Part shown: piece by piece, positions 1-6,523 of the stretch
Position numbering within the stretch: the first letter of the stretch is position 1
Layout of the letters: the number at the start of each line of letters is the position of its first letter
Assembly (NCBI GenBank): GCA_003511125.1
Contig: DOJV01000038.1
Location: 494-20,064, forward strand
Direction of reading: 5' to 3'
DNA: 19,571 nt
Source: Candidatus Uhrbacteria bacterium
Lineage (GTDB): Bacteria; Patescibacteriota; Patescibacteriia; UBA9934; GWF2-40-263
Notes under the pieces: generated by a model
Databases searched by the model: none
What the model saw: the letters and a program-made list of their open reading frames with translations, nothing else
What the model was told of the DNA's origin: nothing
Made by a program: the position numbers and the translations under genes

Positions 1-1545
1 CTTAAAGGCTTCCCTATTAGCCCCGAGGCTCTCTCTTTGGTTTCCGAAGAACAGTCCACAGCTCTTAAGGTAGTATGTTTTTTACATACCGGCTCGGAAA
101 TCCGCGTCGCCGCGGTTAATCCCGAAGACGAAAAGATTAAGGAGTTATTGTTTCAACTAACCGAGCGTTATAAAGCCAATGGGGCAATTTATCAAATCAC
201 CGAAGAAAGTTTTCGCCTGGCCAAAAAAGCTTACGCCAATTTACCAAAAATCAAACTCATAATTAAGGGCGTAAAAATTACCGATACTGAATTAGAAAAA
301 TTTCAATCGGCCATGGCAACTTTTGCCGATATTCAAAAAACCGTCCAAGGCGCTTCGGTTACTGATGTTATGACAATCGTCATTGCCGCGGCGTTAAAGT
401 TTGACTCGAGCGACATCCACGTCGAAGCCGAAGAGCACCAAATTGTCGTGCGCTACCGTTTAGACGGTGTTTTGCAAGAAGTAGCCTCACTGCCCCACGA
501 GGCCTGGAAAAGAATAATTTCTCGCATCAAATTAGTTTCCGGTTTAAAAATTAATATTACCGAAAACCCTCAAGATGGCCGCTTTACTATTTTCATGAAA
601 AACGGCGACACCGATGTTCGTGTTTCCACCATTCCCACCAATTGGGGTGAGTCCGTGGTCATGCGAATTCTAAAACCAACAGCGGTCGACGTGCCTTTTG
701 TTTCACTCGGCTGGCGGCCGGCTTTGGAAAAAAAGATTTTACGGGAAATCGAAAAACCACACGGCATGATTGTTACCACCGGTCCAACCGGTTCTGGTAA
801 AACTACCACTCTTTACGCCATTCTTAAAAAACTCAACCAACCCGGAGTTAAAATCATAACTCTCGAAGATCCGATTGAATATAAAGTCGAGGGCCTTAAC
901 CAGTCGCAAATCGATCAATCGAAAAACTACACTTTTGCCGCTGGTTTGCGTTCAATTCTTCGCCAAGATCCGGACATTATTATGGTCGGCGAAATCCGCG
1001 ATTTGGAAACCGCCGACACGGCCATTAACGCCGCCCTAACCGGCCACCTTTTGTTATCAACCGTTCACACCAACTCGGCTTCTGGCGCCTTACCACGTTT
1101 TCTTTCCATGGGCGTTAAACCGTTTCTGTTAGCTCCGTCCTTAAACGCTATTGTTGGTCAACGTCTGGTTCGTAAAGTTTGTGAAAAATGTAAAGTTGAA
1201 GATGCTCAGGCCCCGGAACGTTTAGAAGAAATTAAAAAAATTCTTGGTGAAATTTCTCCGGCCTCGGGCGAAACCATTCCCGATCTAACCCAACTAAAAT
1301 TTTACAAAGGTACTGGTTGTCCGCTTTGCAACAACACCGGCTACAAAGGCCGAATCGGAATCTACGAAGTCATTATTATGGACGATGCCATCCGCGCCTC
1401 GCTTTCAGACAAAATTTCCGAATACGAAGTGCAAAAACTAGCTTTAACACAAGGTATGGTAACCATGGCTCAAGACGGTTTACTCAAAGCCATCGATGGT
1501 GTAACCAGTATTGAAGAAGTTTTCCGTGTAACTGGCGGTGAATAA
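1..1545 (+). CDS. pilB: Type IV pilus / type II secretion assembly ATPase (PilB/GspE family), 5' end outside window
   Basis: This is the cytoplasmic hexameric ATPase that powers assembly of type IV pili or a type II secretion pseudopilus. The frame is open from base 1 (reads LKGFPISPEAL), so the start lies upstream and the TTG at 37 is not a real start. Numbering from base 1, Walker A GPTGSGKTTT is at about residues 261-270, and the Asp-box/Walker B stretch DPDIIMVGEIRD at about 323-334. Four cysteines in two CxxC pairs (about 394/397 in CEKC and 440/443 in CPLC) form the zinc site typical of PilB/GspE. The sequence before the ATPase core (about 1-110) resembles the end of an MshEN-type N-terminal domain. 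No Shine-Dalgarno can be judged because the start is missing. The gene ends at a shared terminator facing tsaE. In Patescibacteria, type IV pili are the more likely partner; the choice between pilB and gspE is by context only. Confidence 0.93.
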   Translation, partial: LKGFPISPEALSLVSEEQSTALKVVCFLHTGSEIRVAAVNPEDEKIKELLFQLTERYKANGAIYQITEESFRLAKKAYANLPKIKLIIKGVKITDTELEKFQSAMATFADIQKTVQGASVTDVMTIVIAAALKFDSSDIHVEAEEHQIVVRYRLDGVLQEVASLPHEAWKRIISRIKLVSGLKINITENPQDGRFTIFMKNGDTDVRVSTIPTNWGESVVMRILKPTAVDVPFVSLGWRPALEKKILREIEKPHGMIVTTGPTGSGKTTTLYAILKKLNQPGVKIITLEDPIEYKVEGLNQSQIDQSKNYTFAAGLRSILRQDPDIIMVGEIRDLETADTAINAALTGHLLLSTVHTNSASGALPRFLSMGVKPFLLAPSLNAIVGQRLVRKVCEKCKVEDAQAPERLEEIKKILGEISPASGETIPDLTQLKFYKGTGCPLCNNTGYKGRIGIYEVIIMDDAIRASLSDKISEYEVQKLALTQGMVTMAQDGLLKAIDGVTSIEEVFRVTGGE

Positions 1546-1550
1546 ATTTA

Positions 1551-1590
1551 AAACAAAAAAAACACATCGGGATCCCGATGCGTTTTTTTT
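1551..1590. terminator. Bidirectional intrinsic terminator between pilB and tsaE
   Basis: A perfect palindrome CATCGGGATCCCGATG (1565-1580) has an A-run on its left and eight T on its right, so it can terminate transcription from both sides. The T-run overlaps the TAA stop of the convergent tsaE gene at 1589-1591. Confidence 0.88.
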
Positions 1591-2008
1591 ATTCAATTTC
1601 GATTTCACGAGAATCCGAATCTTCACCCGCCAAAATTCGAACCGTCCGATCAGTCCGAATCTCGGCCTCACCAACCATTCGCGGCCATTCGACCAAAACA
1701 ACCGTATCTGGCCGACCAATCCATTCCTCGAGTCCGAGATTAAAAATATCTTCCGGAGTTCGCAAGCGATAAGCGTCGATATGGACAATTTGTTTAACCG
1801 GTTCACGGCCGGTTGGATAAACATTCATCACCGTAAAAGTCGGACTGCGGGCCAAACCCTCAGCGCCAAGCGCCTCGACCAAACCTTGAATAAAAGTGGT
1901 TTTGCCGGCCCCAATCTCGCCTTCGAAAGCGACAACTTCGCCGCCCTTGAGAGAGCCGGAAAAATCGGCGGCAATTTTTTTTGTTTCGATTAGTGAATTT
2001 GAAAGCAT
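1589..2008 (-). CDS. tsaE: tRNA threonylcarbamoyladenosine biosynthesis ATPase TsaE
   Basis: TsaE is the small P-loop ATPase that works with TsaB and TsaD to place the threonylcarbamoyl group on A37 of ANN-decoding tRNAs, forming t6A. The 139-residue product has the usual family length. Walker A GEIGAGKTT lies at residues 30-38, followed by the family motifs RSPTFTVMNVY, HIDAYRL and a Walker B-like VVLVEW. It is the last gene of the minus-strand cluster after tsaD. The 96-bp gap to tsaD contains a strong GC-rich hairpin repeat (2025-2071), which might uncouple the two messages. No tsaB is present in this window. No clear Shine-Dalgarno precedes the ATG. Confidence 0.93.
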   Translation of the reverse strand: MLSNSLIETKKIAADFSGSLKGGEVVAFEGEIGAGKTTFIQGLVEALGAEGLARSPTFTVMNVYPTGREPVKQIVHIDAYRLRTPEDIFNLGLEEWIGRPDTVVLVEWPRMVGEAEIRTDRTVRILAGEDSDSREIEIE

Positions 2009-2024
2009 AGATTTGATACGCGAC

Positions 2025-2071
2025 CTCCCCCCGGCCGTCGCTCGAGGCGAGCTATGGCCGGGAGGGGGGAG
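2025..2071. repeat. GC-rich hairpin repeat, copy A of the GCTCG-AGG-CGAGC family
   Basis: The apex contains GCTCGAGGCGAGCTATGG, which folds as GCTCG-AGG-CGAGC. It is enclosed by an outer stem CCCGGCC/GGCCGGG that extends imperfectly through C-rich and G-rich arms. Bases 2035-2058 are identical to 11292-11315 (copy B). It fills the gap between tsaD and tsaE. Confidence 0.8.
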
Positions 2072-2104
2072 ACACGATCTTGGACTATCAATATCGGTAA
2101 AAGA

Positions 2105-3157
2105 TTAAACCAATCTCATGTTCGGGTCCGCTTCTAACTTCAATGGATCGGTAAAATCTTTTCGAGACGCTCGCCAGGCGCCGGCGACGGCGATCATGGC
2201 GGCGTTGTCACCGGTGAATTCGAGCGGTGGAAAAAAGACCGGGAGCGGAGCGAAATTATTTTTCATTTCCTCGCGCAAAAAAGAGTTGGCCGAAACGCCG
2301 CCGGAGACGATTATTGATTTTGGATTATTTTGTTCCACAGCTCGACGGGTTTTTTCGACTAAGACATCAATAGCGGCTTGTTCGAAGGAGGCACAGATAT
2401 CGGCCACCGAACTCCCTCCCTCGGCTCCCTCCTCCAAGGCTGGGAGGGGTTGGTTGTGTAGGTAAACTGCTACCGCGGTTTTGAGACCAGAAAAACTAAA
2501 ATCTAAATCTTTAGGATCGGTCATCATGGGACGAGGGAAATTTATAAGATCGCGTTTTCCTTGTAAAGCTTGCTTGGAAATCTCTGGACCGCCGGGATAT
2601 GAAAGTCCGAGCAACTTAGCAACCTTATCAAAAGCCTCACCGGCAGCGTCATCGCGAGTTCGACCAAGAAGCTCGTATTCGCAAAAATTTTTCATGAGCA
2701 AAAGTTCGGTGTGTCCGCCGGAGACAAGGAGGCAGACGGCGGGGAATTCGATCCCCCTCCTGTAGTCCTCCCCCTGGGGGGAGGAATGCAAAAAGGCACT
2801 TCCGATATGGCCTTCCATGTGGTTTACGGCCACCAGTGGTTTTTTCCAGATCCAGGACAGAGTTTTGGCCACCTCGACACCAATTCGCAAAGCCGGAACC
2901 AAACCTGGCCCGGCGGTCACGGCGATAGCGTCGACTCCCGAGCCGTCGCGCGGCACTCCGGCCGCTTCGAGAAGCGGAAAGACAACATCAACATGACAAC
3001 GCGCCGCGACCTCGGGAACCACACCACCATACTCGGCGTGTTTGGCTGCTTGTGAAGCGATTAAACTTTTTTCAATAACAAAACTCCGGTTGTCATAATT
3101 TCTAATAATGGCCACCGAAGTCTCGTCGCAACTGGTCTCGATACCCAATATACGCAC
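2105..3157 (-). CDS. tsaD: tRNA N6-adenosine threonylcarbamoyltransferase TsaD
   Basis: TsaD is the Kae1/Qri7-family enzyme that transfers threonylcarbamoyl from its AMP adduct to A37 of tRNA. The 350-residue product starts MRILGIETSCDETSVAI. It has the metal-binding HMEGH (His113 and His117), the nucleotide-binding LLVSGGHTE, DDAAGEAFDKVAKLLG, FSFSGLKTA, SGGVSANSFLR and a late FTGDNAAMIA with the metal Asp. Two loops, about residues 125-135 (SSPQGEDYRRG) and 237-248 (ALEEGAEGG), are longer than in the E. coli enzyme as I recall it. Their DNA is palindromic and GC-rich, so they look like in-frame repeat insertions. The gene starts only 5 nt after the slipin stop, so the two are probably cotranscribed; tsaE follows. 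Confidence 0.96.
   Translation of the reverse strand: MRILGIETSCDETSVAIIRNYDNRSFVIEKSLIASQAAKHAEYGGVVPEVAARCHVDVVFPLLEAAGVPRDGSGVDAIAVTAGPGLVPALRIGVEVAKTLSWIWKKPLVAVNHMEGHIGSAFLHSSPQGEDYRRGIEFPAVCLLVSGGHTELLLMKNFCEYELLGRTRDDAAGEAFDKVAKLLGLSYPGGPEISKQALQGKRDLINFPRPMMTDPKDLDFSFSGLKTAVAVYLHNQPLPALEEGAEGGSSVADICASFEQAAIDVLVEKTRRAVEQNNPKSIIVSGGVSANSFLREEMKNNFAPLPVFFPPLEFTGDNAAMIAVAGAWRASRKDFTDPLKLEADPNMRLV
2413..2449. repeat. GC-rich palindromic element inside tsaD (second loop)
   Basis: On the plus strand CTCCC (2425-2429) pairs with GGGAG (2442-2446) within a C-rich then G-rich stretch unlike the surrounding codons. On the coding strand it reads in frame as LPALEEGAEGGSS, where TsaD homologues usually have a shorter linker before the ADI/SFE segment. 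The outer limits are uncertain. Confidence 0.5.
2753..2785. repeat. GC-rich palindromic element inside tsaD (first loop)
   Basis: CCTCCCCC (2767-2774) and GGGGGAGG (2777-2784) form a perfect 8-bp stem with a 2-nt loop, preceded by a second C-run at 2753-2760. On the coding strand it reads in frame as SSPQGEDYRRG, between the HMEGH metal site and LLVSGGHTE. The composition differs sharply from the rest of tsaD. The outer limits are uncertain. Confidence 0.55.
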
Positions 3158-3162
3158 AGCAA

Positions 3163-3909
3163 CTATTTTTTTGCGAATCCTTCAAACGCCTTCAATACCT
3201 CCAGTGGTACGGCAAATATAACCGTATTTGAAGCGTCGGAAGAAATATCATTGATCGAATTTAATGTGCGAAGGTGCAAAGCCCCGGGAGAATCAGAAAG
3301 TATTTTAGCGGCCTTGGCCAAATTTTCCGAAGCAGCTACCTCGCCCTCGGCACTGATGATAACAGCGCGGCGTTCGCGCTCTGCTTCTGCTTGCTTGGCA
3401 ATAGTACGAATCATTTCTTGCGGCAGGTTGATGTCTTTCAGTTCTGCAACAGTGACTTCGACCCCCCAACCCAAAGTAGCTTCGTCAACAAGTTTTTCAA
3501 TTTTATCGGAAATAACTCCGCGTTGGCTCAACAATTCATCAAGAGTAACCTCGCCGACGATATTTCGCATTGTAGTTTGGGCCAACTGAAGAACGGCGTA
3601 ATCAACGCGTTCGACTTCTAGAATGGCTTTGGCCGCATCAACGACTTTGTAATAAATAACCGCGTTGATTTTGGCCGAGACGTTGTCTTTGGTGATGGCG
3701 TCCTGCGACGGCACATCAATCGCTTTAAGACGCATATCTACTTTGCGAATAGATTGAAAAACCGGCACAATTGGATACCAACCAGGATTGACAATGCCGG
3801 AAAATTTACCCATCGTAAACTTAACGCCGCGTTCGTATTGGTTAACCTGTTTCAGACAGGCAAAGAAAAGGATAACCACTAGGATTATCAGAGGAAAAAG
3901 ATTTTCCAT
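3163..3909 (-). CDS. Slipin / stomatin-like SPFH (band 7) membrane protein
   Basis: The 248-residue protein has one N-terminal membrane segment (about residues 5-22, LIILVVILFFACL) followed by a full SPFH/band-7 domain (QYERGVKFTMGKFSGIVNPGWYPIVP, then VSAKINAVIYYKV). It ends in a helical stretch rich in Ala, Glu and Arg (AEAERERRAVIISAEGEVAASENLAKAA), typical of slipins that oligomerise in membrane microdomains. Slipins are often paired with an NfeD protein, but none is seen here. The gene lies between the ArfB-like gene (31 nt upstream) and tsaD (5 nt downstream), suggesting one transcript. No Shine-Dalgarno is evident before the ATG. The precise function of bacterial slipins is not settled, so only the family call is firm. 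Confidence 0.9.
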   Translation of the reverse strand: MENLFPLIILVVILFFACLKQVNQYERGVKFTMGKFSGIVNPGWYPIVPVFQSIRKVDMRLKAIDVPSQDAITKDNVSAKINAVIYYKVVDAAKAILEVERVDYAVLQLAQTTMRNIVGEVTLDELLSQRGVISDKIEKLVDEATLGWGVEVTVAELKDINLPQEMIRTIAKQAEAERERRAVIISAEGEVAASENLAKAAKILSDSPGALHLRTLNSINDISSDASNTVIFAVPLEVLKAFEGFAKK

Positions 3910-3939
3910 AAATGAATTTAGTTTTTAAATAATTATTTT

Positions 3940-4427
3940 TTAATCTAAAGGTTGTTTTTTCTTATTTTTCCATTCCGCCAGTTTGGCCCCCCGCCCCGCG
4001 GCTTTTCGTTTCTTCTTGGCAATCTCAGGGATCTTTTTATTCCGCTCTTCCGGAGGATTTAAAGCTTCTTCGATTGCCGTCAATAATCTCTGTTTAACCT
4101 CTTTAATGTTTTGCGCGAGATCTCTTTCTCCACTGGCGACCATGTGAATTTCTGAAGTCGATCCAACCCATTGTCCGGGGTGCTTTTTAACAAAATATTC
4201 TTTTATCAAAACTTTTTCAGTATCAGAAAAAAATTTTGGATCCAAATTATCAAGAGATAGCCGTAAATCGGCTGATGAAGATACTTTATTTTTGTTTTGT
4301 CCGCCGGCCCCACCACCGTGTTTAAAAGAAGTGATCTTAATTTTTTTCTCGATCTCTTTCGTTTGGACTGGTGTTGGTTTTTTGGCTCAGCTTCGGGCGG
4401 CCGATACTCTCGAAAATAATCTGACAT
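3940..4427 (-). CDS. RF-1-domain (ArfB/YaeJ-like) peptidyl-tRNA hydrolase, frame interrupted at a -1 slippery heptamer
   Basis: ArfB-type proteins enter stalled ribosomes and hydrolyse peptidyl-tRNA with a GGQ loop, while a basic C-terminal tail sits in the mRNA channel. Read on the minus strand, the coding potential is split over two frames. Frame one starts at ATG 4427 (MSDYFREYRPPEAEPK). The -1 frame carries KITSFKHGGGAGGQNKNKV, then LRLSLDNLDPKFF, and ends in the basic tail KKKRKAAGRGAKLAEWKNKKK at 3940. The frames join at 4377-4383, where the minus strand reads A AAA AAC in the zero frame. Slippage by -1 there continues as CCA ACA CCA GTC and gives one 162-residue protein. The GGQ frame has a TGA just upstream and no ATG, GTG or TTG before the GGQ. 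The alternatives are a homopolymer sequencing error, a pseudogene, or an ATT start. Without the shift only a 73-residue product arises. Confidence 0.75.
4377..4383 (-). promoter_or_regulatory. Putative -1 ribosomal frameshift site (A AAA AAC)
   Basis: On the minus strand the zero frame reads CCA AAA AAC, which is a canonical X XXY YYZ heptamer. It lies at the only point where the ATG-initiated frame and the GGQ frame need joining. I see no obvious stimulatory hairpin or internal Shine-Dalgarno, so a homopolymer indel in the assembly remains possible. Confidence 0.45.
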
Positions 4428-4500
4428 AAAGATGATTAGATGACAATAAAATAATAATTCAACAAATCCAGCATATCACAAAACCAAACCCGAGCAAACC

Positions 4501-4556
4501 TTGACTTTTATTCAAAAAAGGAGTGCAATAAAAGCGGGTCCGGACGACTAAGGAGG
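4501..4556 (+). promoter_or_regulatory. Promoter and ribosome site of the NUDIX gene
   Basis: TTGACT (4501-4506) is followed after 17 nt by TGCAAT (4524-4529). The Shine-Dalgarno AAGGAGG (4550-4556) sits 5 nt before the GTG at 4562 and fixes that start. The rest of the gap 4428-4500 is AT-rich; I see no clear promoter in it for the divergent ArfB-like gene. Confidence 0.65.
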
Positions 4557-4561
4557 CTGCC

Positions 4562-5080
4562 GTGATACGCCAAGCAGCAATCTCCCTCATAACCAGACCT
4601 GGCAGGAACTACGTCTTGCTCGGTCTCAACAATCAGGGGCGTCACAAGGGGAGAATCATCCCCCCGTCAGAGACGGTCAAACCCGGCGAAACACCGCTCC
4701 AAGCGGCTTATCGCGGGATCAAGGAGGAAGTTCACGGAGTCAGTGTCGGAAAACTCCGCCCGGTCGGAGTCTTCCAGATCTTCTTCGAGGGTACGCCTGA
4801 GCACAACATCGAACTCCATGTGTTCCGCGGAACCATAATTCGCGGCACGCCTCGTGCCTGCAGAAAAGAGTTCAGTTGGCTCAAGTTCTACCGTTCGGAA
4901 AAAGCTCCAGTGGACAAGATGTGGCCCGATGCCCGTCTGTGGTGGCCACGCCTTCAAGCGCTTGGACCCACTGACGCTGTTCTCGGACTGCGCCTGACCC
5001 TCCCGGCCGAACCACGCTTCGTGGTTAGCCGGATCAATCCACCGTCTTCCGAGGAAGTAGCCTTTGCCAAAGCTGTCTGA
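4562..5080 (+). CDS. NUDIX protein resembling MTH1/NUDT1, with a degenerate Nudix box
   Basis: The 172-residue protein aligns well by eye with MTH1-type 8-oxo-purine nucleoside triphosphate diphosphatases. It has YVLLGLNNQGRHKGR near the N-terminus, then a Nudix helix region PGETPLQAAYRGIKEEVHGV, then LHVFRGTIIRGTP and a MTH1-like KMWPDARLWWP. The Nudix consensus GX5EX7REUXEEXGU is damaged at two points: the first Gly is Glu37, and the catalytic Glu of the RE pair is Gly52. E43, R51, E55, E56 and G59 are kept. The second Asp of the MTH1 substrate motif WPDD is Ala125. It may therefore be inactive, or hydrolyse or bind something else. The GTG start is fixed by AAGGAGG 5 nt upstream. Its codons are richer in G and C than those of the neighbouring pilB and slipin genes. 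It is a single-gene unit with its own promoter and terminator. Confidence 0.85.
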   Translation: MIRQAAISLITRPGRNYVLLGLNNQGRHKGRIIPPSETVKPGETPLQAAYRGIKEEVHGVSVGKLRPVGVFQIFFEGTPEHNIELHVFRGTIIRGTPRACRKEFSWLKFYRSEKAPVDKMWPDARLWWPRLQALGPTDAVLGLRLTLPAEPRFVVSRINPPSSEEVAFAKAV

Positions 5081-5127
5081 CGGCGCCTCCGTTTCCCTGT
5101 TCGTCTCCCCGACGCCCAGGCTCTCTC

Positions 5128-5166
5128 CGCCAACCCACTTTCCCCATCAAGGTTGGCGCTTTTTTT
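5128..5166 (+). terminator. Intrinsic terminator of the NUDIX gene
   Basis: CGCCAACC (5128-5135) pairs with GGTTGGCG (5151-5158), followed by C and a run of seven T. Between the stop codon and the hairpin lies a C/T-rich stretch. Confidence 0.88.
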
Positions 5167-5265
5167 ACCAAAATTTTTAAGATCCAAAGAAATTAAAAGA
5201 GTTGTTGATTTTGATAATTACTAAAAATACAAACAAAATGGTCTAAAACTTTTTATTTTAGCTTC

Positions 5266-5294
5266 TTGACACTTTTTTTATTTTCCCTTATCAT
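5266..5294 (+). promoter_or_regulatory. Promoter of tRNA-Glu
   Basis: A consensus TTGACA (5266-5271), a 17-nt spacer and TATCAT (5289-5294) lie about 55 nt before the mature tRNA. This is the clearest promoter in the window and sets the pattern used to find the others. Confidence 0.85.
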
Positions 5295-5305
5295 AACCAC
5301 GCCGT

Positions 5306-5340
5306 AATTGGAAAATTTGACAATTAGAAAATTCAAAAAA
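5306..5340. repeat. AT-rich 35-bp repeat, copy 1 (tRNA-Glu leader)
   Basis: This stretch matches 16371-16405 at 30 of 35 positions, sharing GAAAATTTGA and AATTCAAAAA. It lies in the transcribed leader of the tRNA gene. Low complexity makes chance similarity possible. Confidence 0.4.
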
Positions 5341-5348
5341 TCCACCCC

Positions 5349-5423
5349 GGCCCCATCGTCTAATGGTCAGGACGCGGGCTTTTCAAGCCTGCAATCCGGG
5401 TTCAATTCCCGGTGGGGTCACCA
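5349..5423 (+). tRNA. tRNA-Glu (anticodon TTC), CCA encoded
   Basis: The acceptor arms GGCCCCA and TGGGGTC pair over 7 bp with one G-T. The anticodon stem CGGGC/GCCTG encloses the 7-nt loop TTTTCAA with anticodon TTC. The T arm has the standard GGTTCAATTCC. The discriminator A5420 is followed by an encoded CCA (5421-5423). It has its own promoter and terminator. Confidence 0.96.
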
Positions 5424-5424
5424 C

Positions 5425-5458
5425 AAAAAACACCAGTTTGTCTGGTGTTTTTTGTTTT
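5425..5458 (+). terminator. Intrinsic terminator of tRNA-Glu
   Basis: CACCAG (5431-5436) pairs with CTGGTG (5442-5447); the stem is extended by A6/T6 and is followed by further T. It starts 1 nt after the encoded CCA. Confidence 0.93.
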
Positions 5459-5481
5459 AAAAAACCGTCCGAAAAGGACGG
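5459..5481 (-). terminator. Intrinsic terminator of the histidine phosphatase gene
   Basis: CCGTCC (5465-5470) pairs with GGACGG (5476-5481). On the minus strand it is followed by a T-run (A-run 5459-5464 on the plus strand). It sits back to back with the tRNA terminator. Confidence 0.85.
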
Positions 5482-5505
5482 GAAGAAAACGAGTGGACAC
5501 AGTCT

Positions 5506-6321
5506 TTACTCGTTGTCTGGCAAGAAACGCTGGTAGTGAGCAACGATCTCACGAAGCTGCTTATTGTTAAACCTGGGACGTTCAATCAATCTCCATTCGT
5601 TACTGGAAAGCGTTGTGTCCCAAGGACAAACTGAACGCATCCAAGACAACCTTGTTCGAACGTCATCGGGGACAACTGGGTTAACTCGAGAATAGTGAAT
5701 GACTTGACAGTTGTGAATACGATCATGCGGCCGGTTCGACTCATCAAGAGCCCGGAACTGCCACGGCGTCAACCGTTCGAGCAAGATCCTTGTGCCCCAC
5801 ATGACTTCGCCGTGACAAACGGCAATAACTGTGCCCGCGGACTGCTCACGGTGAAACGAGTCAAGAAGCGTGTGCAGACGCGGTAGAATTCCGGCGATCG
5901 ATTCGCCACCGGCCGGACTCCACCAAACACCGTCACGCTTCTGTCGTGCCAAATCCATGCTTAAGGAACCAGAATTGCGCTGTTCGATAGTGGCCGAGCT
6001 GAGCTGACCCCAGTTGCGTTCCGAAAGCATGGGATGAGGAAACCAATCGGCTTCAGGCAAATCCAGAAGACAAGCTGTCTCCATAGCTCGGACGTACCAG
6101 CTGGTCAAGTAACGCGTAAAGCCTTCGGAAAATTCCTGACGCAACCAAGGCCCGATGGTTTCGGCCTGCCACCGGCCGAGCGCACTCAAACGCCAGGCTT
6201 CGGTGTGTACTCGATCAAGCTCACGCATGAGTCGATCATCACCTTGCTTCACTTGCTTCTGGGCAATATTGCCCTCGCTCTCACCGTGACGCACCAAGAC
6301 AAGATGCAGTGGCATGGTCAT
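5506..6321 (-). CDS. Histidine phosphatase superfamily protein (phosphoglycerate-mutase-like)
   Basis: The 271-residue protein carries the RHG motif LVLVRHGESEGN (catalytic His12) and the second active-site His in TVIAVCHGEVMWG, with the family pattern LSALGRWQAETIG and RAMETACLL between them. Members dephosphorylate sugars, nucleotides or proteins; the substrate cannot be read from sequence. The start is placed at ATG 6321 because AGGAGG lies 8 nt upstream; the longer frame starting at TTG 6339 would translate that ribosome site. The promoter TTGACG-17-TAATTT lies at 6387-6359 and the terminator at 5459-5481, so it is a single-gene unit. The C-terminal 60 residues (after VIHYSRVNP) are not part of the core fold and I do not recognise them. 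Confidence 0.88.
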   Translation of the reverse strand: MTMPLHLVLVRHGESEGNIAQKQVKQGDDRLMRELDRVHTEAWRLSALGRWQAETIGPWLRQEFSEGFTRYLTSWYVRAMETACLLDLPEADWFPHPMLSERNWGQLSSATIEQRNSGSLSMDLARQKRDGVWWSPAGGESIAGILPRLHTLLDSFHREQSAGTVIAVCHGEVMWGTRILLERLTPWQFRALDESNRPHDRIHNCQVIHYSRVNPVVPDDVRTRLSWMRSVCPWDTTLSSNEWRLIERPRFNNKQLREIVAHYQRFLPDNE

Positions 6322-6358
6322 AGATGTATCCTCCTGCAAAAAGAACGTTGAGAAAACT

Positions 6359-6387
6359 AAATTACCATCCTAACAATTCGGCGTCAA
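6359..6387 (-). promoter_or_regulatory. Promoter of the histidine phosphatase gene
   Basis: On the minus strand TTGACG (6387-6382), a 17-nt spacer, then TAATTT (6364-6359). The Shine-Dalgarno GCAGGAGG follows just before the start. The -10 is weak, so the call rests on the exact spacing. Confidence 0.5.
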
Positions 6388-6483
6388 ACAAAACCTATTT
6401 ATCCCTCAAAACTCCCTCCCACGAAGAGGGTCGGCCAGTTGTCAGCAGCCATCCACCCGCCAACAACCTGGCCGAGGAGAGGT

Positions 6484-6511
6484 AAAAAAAACACAGAACC
6501 AAAGTTCTGTG
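6484..6511 (-). terminator. Intrinsic terminator of the EamA-like gene
   Basis: CACAGAAC (6492-6499) and GTTCTGTG (6504-6511) form a perfect 8-bp stem with a 4-nt loop; the minus strand then runs into T's. A further inverted repeat, TCGGCCAG (6431-6438) with CTGGCCGA (6468-6475), lies beyond it. Confidence 0.9.
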
Positions 6512-6523
6512 CAAGAGCACCTC

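Noticed and set aside
4206..4427. Separate 73-residue protein in the zero frame upstream of the GGQ domain
   Set aside because: After the A AAA AAC site this frame reads the GGQ region out of frame. Only its first 16 codons look meaningful, as the N-terminus of the ArfB-like protein.
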